In this document: piece after piece, positions 18,654 to 27,249 of the stretch | Layout of the letters: each line of letters begins with the position of its first letter | How positions within the stretch are numbered: position 1 is the stretch's first letter | Assembly (NCBI GenBank): GCA_938040095.1 | Contig: CALHXF010000047.1 | Coordinates: 1 to 39,682 of the forward strand | DNA length: 39,682 nt | Reading direction: 5' to 3' | From: an uncultured Caulobacterales bacterium | GTDB lineage: Bacteria > Pseudomonadota > Alphaproteobacteria > Caulobacterales > Maricaulaceae | The notes under the pieces: generated by a model | Database searches by the model: none | What the model saw: the letters and a program-made list of their open reading frames with translations, nothing else | Told to the model about the DNA's origin: nothing | Translations under genes and position numbers: made by a program

Positions 18654-18974
18654 GCTTCACTCTCTGCCTTTTCGGCCCTCTCTAACGCCGCACGATTGGA
18701 TGCCTTTCGTTTGCTAATTAAAGCAGGGGAGGCGGGTTTGCCGTCGGGTGAAATCGCAGAGCGTTTGGGCGCAAAGCAAAATTCAACCTCGACCAATTTG
18801 GCGATCTTGCAATCGGCCGGTCTCATCCACTCTGAGAGAGATGGGCGCAGCGTGAAATACCGCGCCGATATGTCGGGTGTGCGGGGGCTCTTGGAATTTT
18901 TGATGGAAGAGTGCTGTGGCGGAAACCCAGAACTCTGTGGTCCCGTTTTAGATAAGGTCGCCTGTTGTGAGTAA
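18642..18974 (+). CDS. arsR: ArsR/SmtB family metalloregulator
   Basis: 110 aa winged HTH; LSNAARLDAFRLLIKAGE..LPSGEIAERL..KQNSTSTNLAILQSAGLI; C-terminal EECCGGNPELCG...ACCE cysteines. Confidence 0.88.
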   Translation: MDKYASLSAFSALSNAARLDAFRLLIKAGEAGLPSGEIAERLGAKQNSTSTNLAILQSAGLIHSERDGRSVKYRADMSGVRGLLEFLMEECCGGNPELCGPVLDKVACCE

Positions 18975-19647
18975 TATCGACGACATTAAATTCACAGCGG
19001 CACAACGTTGGGCGTCTGAGGCGCTCGGGACGGCGTTCTTGCTCGCCACTGTTGTCGGTTCAGGGATCATGGCGGAGACGTTGTCAGGCGGCAATGTGGC
19101 TGTAGCACTCTTGGGCAATACGATTGCGACAGGCGCGATCCTCTATGTGTTGATTACAATTTTTGGACCAATCGGCGGCGCGCATTTCAACCCTGCTGTG
19201 ACTTTCGGGTTCTGGTTAAATAAATCTATCTCTGGCCGCGAAGGACTGGGCTATGTTGTGGCGCAAACTCTGGGCGGTGTGATCGGCGTCTATAGCGCCC
19301 ATGCCATGTTTAGCGCGCCTGTGTTTCAGACGGGCGTCAAAGAGCGCGCGGGGGCCGCGCAGGGATTCTCTGAATTTATCGCGACCTTTGGATTGATGCT
19401 CTGCATCTTTCTGGCTGTGAAGTTTAAACCCAAAGCCGTACCTATGACTGTCGGCCTTTATATCACGGCAGCCTATTGGTTCACGGCCTCCACCAGTTTC
19501 GCCAACCCCGCCGTCACTGTCGCGCGTAGCCTCAGCGATAGTTTCGCAGGCATCAGACCCATCGACGCGCCATTGTTTATCATCATGCAAATGATTGGCG
19601 CAGCGGTCGCGTTCTGGGCGTATCGGTTTTTTGTTCGTAGGGCGTAA
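18967..19647 (+). CDS. MIP family channel / aquaglyceroporin (AqpS-like)
   Basis: Two NPA motifs (GGAHFNPAVTFGFWL; FANPAVTVARSLSDSF); GTG start overlapping arsR. Confidence 0.88.
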   Translation: MSNIDDIKFTAAQRWASEALGTAFLLATVVGSGIMAETLSGGNVAVALLGNTIATGAILYVLITIFGPIGGAHFNPAVTFGFWLNKSISGREGLGYVVAQTLGGVIGVYSAHAMFSAPVFQTGVKERAGAAQGFSEFIATFGLMLCIFLAVKFKPKAVPMTVGLYITAAYWFTASTSFANPAVTVARSLSDSFAGIRPIDAPLFIIMQMIGAAVAFWAYRFFVRRA

Positions 19648-20163
19648 GGGCATCTAACCGTGCGTTTTAAACAATGATCCGCTTTTATAAGAATACCTAA
19701 ATCCTCACTTTCAATAGCTTACGCCTTATTTCAACAACATGATCCTCGCTATCAAAACCCATGATAGTGTGGACGGGTTCTTTCGGATACGGGACAGGCG
19801 GGGCCTCGCTTGCTGGTCCGAGAGACAGTGGGTCTGAGCGTTGGATGGTGAGACATCTGGAGGTGCCGGGGCTTTTAGAGTGAGCGCACGACATTGCGTG
19901 TCCGGGTCTGGAAGGCAGGCTCCGACGCGTAACTATGACCAGCTGTTACCGCTTTATCAAAAACCGCTGCTGCGTGGCCAATTTTCGCGTAAAAAACTTT
20001 TCTATCTTGGTATTCCATCGCGAATATCGACCACGCGGACTGTCCCGCCTTTTATTTGTCGCCACTGGATTGGCGATGGGAAAAGCCGCTTGCCTATAAG
20101 TCAGACGGCTCGATTGCGTCGTTTTCTATTTTCCTCCGTTCCCCAATCGTGCAGGACGTCTAC

Positions 20164-20715
20164 ATGTTAAACCTCATCCCACATCCAGAGATATTCAAGA
20201 GCGGTACGCGTGTTTTATATTTAGTGTCGCGGAATAAGGGCACGGATGTAAAGTCACGTGGCGCCATGAAAATTTCGCATGATGTGGCGCAATTTGATCG
20301 GAAACTGGCCCAGCTCATGGCTTATGCAGGGCCTGACCAACGAGTCTATGCGTCGGCGGAACCGCGCGACATTCAAAAGGCGATACGGTCATTGAAGATG
20401 GCGCAGTTGGACGCGGATTATGACGAAGATCCGACCAACTTCTATCGGCGTTTAGACGCGCGATGGGCGTCGGCGCTGATGCAACCTTCACATGCGATGA
20501 AGGGCGAGAAGCTCTGGTTGATTGATTGCGATAGTGAGGCGGAGGTCACGCAAGCCCGCGCGGCATTAGGGGAATTCTACACGCAGGATTACATCTATGA
20601 ATACGCCTCCAAAACGGGACGTCACATTTTGATCAAGCCCTTTAACCTCAGTAAATGCCTGTCGACGTTTCAGAATCTAATTCATAAAAATGCATTGATG
20701 CTGTGGGGGTATTAG
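20164..20715 (+). CDS. Hypothetical phage-like protein (possible primase/polymerase-like fold)
   Basis: Internal start MLNLIPHPEIF of ORF 20056..20715; VLYLVSRNKG, RVYASAEPRDIQKAI, KLWLIDCDSE, YASKTGRHILIKPFN. Confidence 0.55.
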   Translation: MLNLIPHPEIFKSGTRVLYLVSRNKGTDVKSRGAMKISHDVAQFDRKLAQLMAYAGPDQRVYASAEPRDIQKAIRSLKMAQLDADYDEDPTNFYRRLDARWASALMQPSHAMKGEKLWLIDCDSEAEVTQARAALGEFYTQDYIYEYASKTGRHILIKPFNLSKCLSTFQNLIHKNALMLWGY

Positions 20716-20746
20716 GGGCAATGATCGCCCCTAATTGGGTATCTAA

Positions 20747-21571
20747 TTAAACAGCTAAACGCTCTTTTAGCATCGGCAGGAGCACGGCGTTTGAGACGAT
20801 CGGATCACCTGAATAGGCCAGATCATCGGAACCCGACAGGCTCTCAACAATACAGCCCGCTTCTTGGGCGATGAGGAGGCCAGCAGCGACATCCCAAACG
20901 GCGAGGTCGCGTTCCCAATAGCCGTCGAAACGACCTGCCGCCGTGGCGACAAGATCAAGACTGGCCGCGCCCATTGTGCGCACGCCATAGCTGGAGCCCA
21001 TAACTTTATGCAATTCTTTGAGGAATCGCGCATGACCTGTACGGCCAATAAAGGGCGTGCTTGTAGCGAAGAGGCTTTCTTGGAAAATGTCACGTTGGGC
21101 AGGACGCAAACGACGGTCTGCGCCGCCGCGCGTGCCGTCATTGACAAAAGCGCCTTTGCCTTTTTCGGCCATGAACATTTCATCCGTGATTGGATTGTAG
21201 ACCATGCCCGCTACGACTTCCCGTGGGGTCTCATCAATCTCACGTTCCAATGCGATTGAAATCGCGAAATGCGGAATACCATGCGCATAATTCACCTTGC
21301 CCTGCATTGGGGCAATGATGAAGCGATGGGTCTTATCAGACCCTATAATTTCTCCGCCTTCTTCGAGAAGGAAACCATAACCGGGACGGCCTTCACCCAG
21401 CATTTCAACGAGTGTTCGCTCAGCCTTGATGTGGGCGCGGTTGACGAAATCTTTCGGACCCTTGCGAGCGATTTGTAAGTGCTCGACTTCGTTGAAATCG
21501 CGCAGCAAGTTGCGGGACGCTTTACGCGCCGCTTCTTGCATGATGGTCATGATAACTGACATTCCGCTCAT
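20747..21571 (-). CDS. Inositol monophosphatase (SuhB) family protein, predicted catalytically inactive
   Basis: Full-length family match ([45 protein letters not shown]) but DPxDGT is replaced by APMQGK. Confidence 0.88.
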   Translation of the reverse strand: [274 protein letters not shown]

Positions 21572-21750
21572 GATTTTTCCTTAGTTGCGATATATCGCAT
21601 TGAAATAAAAAACGTGCTCAAGAGGACACCAATACATAGTCCTAAAGGCAAGAGATTAACTTGAGGGTCGGCTAAATATCGGCCAACCAATGTGAAAACG
21701 AGGGGTATGCCTATGGCAAAAATGAGGATCGTTTTGACGTTATCCCTCAC
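21568..21750 (-). CDS. Small two-TM membrane protein
   Basis: 60 aa, two hydrophobic segments; packed directly between efp and the SuhB-family gene. Confidence 0.6.
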   Translation of the reverse strand: MRDNVKTILIFAIGIPLVFTLVGRYLADPQVNLLPLGLCIGVLLSTFFISMRYIATKEKS

Positions 21751-22314
21751 TCAGTCGGCTCGTTTCACGTAGCTACCATCATTTGTATTGATGACCAAAC
21801 GCTCGCCCGCATCTACAAATGGTGGGACGTTGGTACGTGCGCCATTTGACAGGGTTGCGGGTTTGAATGAATTGGCCGAGGTCTGACCTTTGACGACAGG
21901 TTCAGTTTCCTCAACCGTGAGGATCACCTGCTCTGGCAACGCAACTGTAATCGCGCGCTCTTCGTAAAATTCGACTTCGACTTCCATACCGTCTGTGAGG
22001 TACTGGGCTTGGTCGCCGACGAAGTCAGCTTGCAGATAGATTTGCTCGTAATTTTCAGCGTTCATGAAAACGAGCATATCGCCTTCAGGATAAAGATAAG
22101 TGTGTGTCTTTTGGTCTAGACGAATGCGTTCCACAGTTTCCGCAGAGCGAAAGCGCTCATTGAGCTTACGTCCGTCGAGGAGGTTCTTCAATTCGACCTG
22201 ATTAAAGGCACCGCCCTTACCGGGTTTCACCGCGTTACATTTCACCGCGACCCAAAGTGTGTCTTGGTGCTTGATGATGTTGCCGGGTTTAATTTCATTG
22301 CCGTTCATTTTCAT
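21751..22314 (-). CDS. efp: Elongation factor P
   Basis: [48 protein letters not shown]-terminal [20 protein letters not shown]. Confidence 0.96.
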   Translation of the reverse strand: MKMNGNEIKPGNIIKHQDTLWVAVKCNAVKPGKGGAFNQVELKNLLDGRKLNERFRSAETVERIRLDQKTHTYLYPEGDMLVFMNAENYEQIYLQADFVGDQAQYLTDGMEVEVEFYEERAITVALPEQVILTVEETEPVVKGQTSANSFKPATLSNGARTNVPPFVDAGERLVINTNDGSYVKRAD

Positions 22315-22431
22315 GGGTCGGCTCCTTGTAGGCTGTGCGTCGCGCGGGCCTTATCAGCGCAGCGCCACATGAGCAAGGCGCAGTGAACAGATGAGTGAAC
22401 AGGTGAGGGGAGTCGCGTGCCGTGGCATGTG

Positions 22432-22463
22432 AAACAGCCGCTTCAAGGACGAAGCGGCTGTTT
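22432..22463. terminator. Intergenic hairpin between efp promoter region and the M1/ABC gene end
   Basis: AAACAGCCGCTTC / GAAGCGGCTGTTT 13-bp perfect stem; no strong T tract. Confidence 0.5.
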
Positions 22464-22484
22464 GAGCTTAGGCGGGTTGCGAGT

Positions 22485-25400
22485 TTACGGTTTGGACGCC
22501 GAGGTCTCACCGATTGTCTTGACGTTATCATCGACATTGCGTTCCAGCATAAGACGACGTGGATCGAGCGCGATGTGGGTCGGTTTTTCTGCGACATTAA
22601 ATATGAAGGTTTGCTCTGACTTCGTCACGCGAACCGTCTCTAAAGCGCTCCAAGCGCTCCAAAGTTTCTTTGGCACGTCGGTGTAGAGGCCAATTTCGAG
22701 CGGTTCATTCAGGACTTCACCGTCCATGTCAGACCAACTTTCGGAGGTCTTCATCTCTTCGGTCTTGATGTCCTTGTCTAAGCTGACATGGATTGTGACC
22801 TTCCATGTACCGTCGGCATTCTCGGTGAGAGTTGGGCCGTTATCACCAAAGGCGAACTTCCACCAGACCATGCGGTCCCATTGATCCGTGATGAGCTGAT
22901 CATATTCAGGACCTGCGGCTTCACGTAGAACATTGGTCAATGTTTTCGTCGTTGGATACGGCGCGCCCTTTAGGCCGTAATCGTCCAAGAAGCCTTTCAT
23001 CGCGTCGCGCATATTTTGCGGCCCGATATAATTTTTCAGACTCCAGAGTACCCAATCAGCTTTATTGTAAACCAAATATTGTTGGTCACGTGCTTTCGAC
23101 AGCGGGACTTCCTTTTCACTGTCCATGAACGCCAAACCTTGTAACCCCGCAATGGTCGAGTTTTCCAGGGCGTAATGGGTCTTGTCCCAGCCGTACTTCG
23201 CTTCATATGCGTCCATCGTCGCATAGGATGTCAAACCTTCGGAAAGGACATTATATCCACGGCTGAAACCTGGCACGATCTGATGGGCAAACCATTGATG
23301 CCCCATCTCGTGCATTGTCGTTTGTGAGGCGTTATCGAGCGTCTTCACATCGTCGGGGTCACCCGAGTCCATAATAAACCCTCGTTCGGAATAAGGAATG
23401 GTCCCTGCAAATGCTTGTGCGAAGCCGATGAAAGGGACTTCCATGATGCGGACATAATCATATTGGTAAGGCGAGAAATGCTCCGTGTAATGACTCAGTG
23501 AAAATTGTGTCGCCTCGATCATCTCCTGAACTGAAAAATCATGATGTTCTGCGTGATAGATACTGATCGGGATGACCTTGCCGTCAGGGGCTGTCCAACT
23601 ACCCGTAGTCACGGCGTATTCGCCCGACAACATAGAGAAGAAATTACTGATAGGTTGCGTCGTTTGATAGGTCCGACACGTCCGACCATCCTTCGTTTCC
23701 TCCGAGATCAGATTGCCTGGCGCAATCGGAATTTGCGGGGCTTCGGTGCAGATGTGACCTTCAAAATCGATCATATCCGCAGGACCTGTAATCGCCCCGA
23801 AGAGACTCATATCTGAACCTTCTGCCAGGGGTTCAGGGAGTTTCTCTAATTCTTCCAATCCCAACTTACGACGTTTCTTAGAACTCTGGATCGAAAAATC
23901 AGGTGGACCGAAGACGGGCACGACGCGTGGGCTGCCTCGAAAACCTGCGTAATTATTCATGAAGGTCCCGTTTTTGGAAACCGAGCTTTGATCTGCAAGA
24001 CGTGGCCCGTGTAAGAAAACTTCGAAGTCCAATTCTACCGTTTTACCAACGGCGAGAGGCGGCGAGAATTTGAACAGACGCACATCATATTCATTGATGG
24101 CTTCGATTGTATCGCCCTCCATGTTCTTGCCTGAAGTGACTTCTGTTGCACCTTCAACTGTCAGAACGCGCATGTCTTCTTCATGTCCTGTCGACGGCTG
24201 AACATAGAGTTCTGTGATCGGTTCGCCGCTGGAGTTCTGAAGCTGCATCGTTCCAGAAATAAGCGCCTCTTGACGAGACGGGAAAATCTGCGCGTCCACA
24301 TTTACCGCGCGTGTGTGCGGGCGAGGGAGTTTCATTTCAGTGGCAAAGAGTTTCTCGCCGTCAACTTGACGGGTTTCGCGGTCCTTCTGATTCATCCAAT
24401 CGACGGCGTCATAGGCTTTGTAAATATAAGTACCTGTGCCGATGAAGCCTGCAATCGCGAGTGCAAATATACCGCCAGAGGTTGGGCTGAAATTCCCGCG
24501 AAGGTTTTTCAACCGGATCCATAAGCTCGTCTGTAGTCCACGTCGCGCAAGCCAAACGCCCAGAACGACAAAGGCTAAGACAAACATGGCCCAGTATGTG
24601 TTGAACCATTTAAAGGCGATCCAATTATTATATGGCGAAATCTCTGACACACTTCCGGGCGACGTACCGCTGAAACCCATCAGAGGGTGGTAAAAGGGGA
24701 GCAGGCCAATGAAAAATGTTGCCGCGAGAACCCCGCCTGCGGCGAGCATACCGACGATGCGGTTAGGTGCGAAAATTTGTATGATCATGGCCAGCGCAGC
24801 CAAGAATAGATAATTCGGGAGTCGGCTCAGGAAGGTGTAGCGTAAGTAAAGCCCGAAATCGATGGGCGGACTATCAACTAACGTTTGGATTGCCATGCCG
24901 ATGAACATCCCGATAACGCAGAGGGTCGTGACGACGCCCATTAACGCAACCCATTTGGAAGTTAGGATAGGCCAATTTCTAACGCCAGTTGAATCAAGCA
25001 GTTCATTAAATTTGACACCTTTATCTCTGAATGTGATTTCGGCGGAGAAGAACGCCAAGATCATAATCATTGGGATCAAAAGACTGCCGAACCCAATTGC
25101 AGACATGAAGAGGGATGTCGGGACGAGTTTCTGAGGCGAGAAAAATACGGTCACAATAATCAGGAACGCAAAGAGGGCCGCCGCAAGACTCGCGAGGATA
25201 ATAAAAGGGACTGACTTTACCGTTGTAAGATATTCAAATTTGGTACGCGTCCAAAAGGCAGACACATCAGCCATGAACCCTGAGGATTGTGCAACACCCG
25301 TATATGCCTCACCCTTCGCGACCATGCCAGCGTCTCGGTTTAGCTTTGTCTTGCCTGTCAAAAGACCACGTTTAAATCGACCGAAAACTAAGGCTAAGGT

Positions 25401-26159
25401 ACCAATTGAAATGACAGCCCAAACGAGACGGTTCAATCCAACATATCCTGTCAGCGGTAACATCCGCGTATTCCGTTCGTCGGGTGACCAAAAATTTGTA
25501 TCCAAACTATAGGCCATACTACCGAAGGGATCGGTGACAGCCTGCACCCATTTGGGTGCATCAACTTCTGCTGTTAGGCCGATCATGATCGAATAGAAAA
25601 ACAACCCAATGGCAGAGACAAGCACGAGAACGCGGTTCTGTGTTAGCCCTGCAATTAAAGTAAAAAATGCCGTGACGAAGAGAGCGTTCACCAGAGTGAA
25701 AACCAAAAAGGGCTGGAGGTAATAGAGTGGACGAATTGGTCCTAAGGTTTCAGAATCAAGACTTGGGCTAAATTGCCCTAAAAACTGGGCGACTAAGAAG
25801 ACAAATGTCGAAAGCACAATCACCATGAAGATGCCAGCCATGCGAGAAAGGGTCATGTCGCGCGTGGTTACGGGCGTGGCGTGAATGATCTCCAGCATGT
25901 TGGAGGTTTTATCTCGTAAAATGCCTGTGACCGTGAAAATGCCGCCGAAGAAAATGATTGGGAGATAGGCTGCGGAGATGCCGCCTGCGATCATTTGCGC
26001 GCCATTTGCCTTTAGACGGGACCCTGAAAGCCCCGAACCAATGATGTCAGGGAGTAGCGTCGAGGCCGCGCCGTAGATCACCATCACGACCATCACGACC
26101 CAGAAGCCGATTTGTTTGGCTTGATAGCCCGTTTCGAATTTGAGCAGTTGCTTAAACAT
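22485..26159 (-). CDS. ABC transporter permease / M1 family aminopeptidase fusion
   Basis: 1224 aa; multiple N-terminal TM segments; C-terminal HEMGHQW...SEG zinc motif; EVPFIGFAQAFAGTIPYSE. Confidence 0.9.
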   Translation of the reverse strand: MFKQLLKFETGYQAKQIGFWVVMVVMVIYGAASTLLPDIIGSGLSGSRLKANGAQMIAGGISAAYLPIIFFGGIFTVTGILRDKTSNMLEIIHATPVTTRDMTLSRMAGIFMVIVLSTFVFLVAQFLGQFSPSLDSETLGPIRPLYYLQPFLVFTLVNALFVTAFFTLIAGLTQNRVLVLVSAIGLFFYSIMIGLTAEVDAPKWVQAVTDPFGSMAYSLDTNFWSPDERNTRMLPLTGYVGLNRLVWAVISIGTLALVFGRFKRGLLTGKTKLNRDAGMVAKGEAYTGVAQSSGFMADVSAFWTRTKFEYLTTVKSVPFIILASLAAALFAFLIIVTVFFSPQKLVPTSLFMSAIGFGSLLIPMIMILAFFSAEITFRDKGVKFNELLDSTGVRNWPILTSKWVALMGVVTTLCVIGMFIGMAIQTLVDSPPIDFGLYLRYTFLSRLPNYLFLAALAMIIQIFAPNRIVGMLAAGGVLAATFFIGLLPFYHPLMGFSGTSPGSVSEISPYNNWIAFKWFNTYWAMFVLAFVVLGVWLARRGLQTSLWIRLKNLRGNFSPTSGGIFALAIAGFIGTGTYIYKAYDAVDWMNQKDRETRQVDGEKLFATEMKLPRPHTRAVNVDAQIFPSRQEALISGTMQLQNSSGEPITELYVQPSTGHEEDMRVLTVEGATEVTSGKNMEGDTIEAINEYDVRLFKFSPPLAVGKTVELDFEVFLHGPRLADQSSVSKNGTFMNNYAGFRGSPRVVPVFGPPDFSIQSSKKRRKLGLEELEKLPEPLAEGSDMSLFGAITGPADMIDFEGHICTEAPQIPIAPGNLISEETKDGRTCRTYQTTQPISNFFSMLSGEYAVTTGSWTAPDGKVIPISIYHAEHHDFSVQEMIEATQFSLSHYTEHFSPYQYDYVRIMEVPFIGFAQAFAGTIPYSERGFIMDSGDPDDVKTLDNASQTTMHEMGHQWFAHQIVPGFSRGYNVLSEGLTSYATMDAYEAKYGWDKTHYALENSTIAGLQGLAFMDSEKEVPLSKARDQQYLVYNKADWVLWSLKNYIGPQNMRDAMKGFLDDYGLKGAPYPTTKTLTNVLREAAGPEYDQLITDQWDRMVWWKFAFGDNGPTLTENADGTWKVTIHVSLDKDIKTEEMKTSESWSDMDGEVLNEPLEIGLYTDVPKKLWSAWSALETVRVTKSEQTFIFNVAEKPTHIALDPRRLMLERNVDDNVKTIGETSASKP

Positions 26160-26162
26160 TCC

Positions 26163-27041
26163 CTATGCTCCGCGTCCGACAAGGCCGTGAAGATGGGCAT
26201 GATAGGCGTCCTCAAGCATAACGTCAGCCTGATCCCAACCTGCACCTGGTGAGGCTGTGTCCAAAACAGACACGATAACACCGCCCGAGAGGTGGCGAGA
26301 GGATAGGAAATTACCCTGCGCTTTGACCACCAAAGCCTCGTCTTTACTCACCCGCTTGCGCCAAACCTGACCTTCAATTTTTGCGATCAAGGTTTCAGGT
26401 GCGCCACGCGCCACGATTTCTCCTGCGCCCATAACGGCCATATCTGTACAAAGGTCTCGGACATCTTCGATGATATGTGTCGAAAGAATGATGACCTTAG
26501 TTTCGGCTTGCTCTGAGAGTAAATCGAGGAAACGTTGACGTTCCGTCGGGTCAAGACCCGCTGTCGGTTCGTCCACGATCAAGACTTTCGGATCTCCCAA
26601 TAACGCTTGAGCTACGCCAAATCGCTGACGCATACCGCCAGAATAGGTCGCCACATTCGCCGACGAATGGGTCAGTAAATTCACATGTTCAAGAAGTGAG
26701 CGAATTTGGGACTCTCGCGCGGCCTTATTCGTCACGCCCTTCAATACCGCGATATGATCTAGGAGGGCTTTCGCGCTCATCTTTGGGTAAACCCCAAAAT
26801 CTTGTGGGAGGTACCCAAGCACCGACCGCATGGACATCGGGTTGGCGATAATGTCGACGCCGTTTAATTTGATCTCGCCGCTATCTGGTTTCTGAAGGGT
26901 TGCCAGGGTTCGCATGAGCGTGGATTTACCAGCGCCGTTCGGCCCGAGGAGGCCAAAAAGACCCGGTTTCAAATCCAGAGACACATTTTTCAATGCGTGA
27001 ACGTCCCCAAAACTCTTAGAGATATTTTGAATCGACAACAT
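26163..27041 (-). CDS. ABC transporter ATP-binding protein
   Basis: GLLGPNGAGKST, YSGGMRQRFGVAQALLGDP, VLIVDEPTAGLDP; 3 nt from the M1/permease start. Confidence 0.93.
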   Translation of the reverse strand: MLSIQNISKSFGDVHALKNVSLDLKPGLFGLLGPNGAGKSTLMRTLATLQKPDSGEIKLNGVDIIANPMSMRSVLGYLPQDFGVYPKMSAKALLDHIAVLKGVTNKAARESQIRSLLEHVNLLTHSSANVATYSGGMRQRFGVAQALLGDPKVLIVDEPTAGLDPTERQRFLDLLSEQAETKVIILSTHIIEDVRDLCTDMAVMGAGEIVARGAPETLIAKIEGQVWRKRVSKDEALVVKAQGNFLSSRHLSGGVIVSVLDTASPGAGWDQADVMLEDAYHAHLHGLVGRGA

Positions 27042-27249
27042 GGCATTCCCCCGAACGCTAACGAATTTATTTTATGAGGTCTCTCTAAGCACGAACCATA
27101 TCGAAAAACAACAATAAATATCGATTAACGATAAGTTTCCGTGGGATTTAAGTGTCATAAGTGCCGCGAAGCTGTGCACTTAAAAGTCTCCGATTTGTCA
27201 CCTAGATATGCTTCCCTGCATCGGTTCAACGCGCTAGGCTCTAAATGAT

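Noticed and set aside
19697-19894. 65-aa minus-strand ORF (ends GFDSEDHVVEIRRKLLKVRI)
   Set aside because: The tail looks protein-like but there is no recognisable domain or convincing start context; could be a remnant, insufficient evidence.
19841-20170. 109-aa plus-strand ORF upstream of the phage-like orphan
   Set aside because: Out of frame with and overlapping the better-supported 20056..20715 ORF; only a possible decayed fragment.
22382-22405. Tandem 12-mer AGTGAACAGATG/AGTGAACAGGTG upstream of efp
   Set aside because: Only two copies and no dyad symmetry; not enough to call an operator or repeat element.
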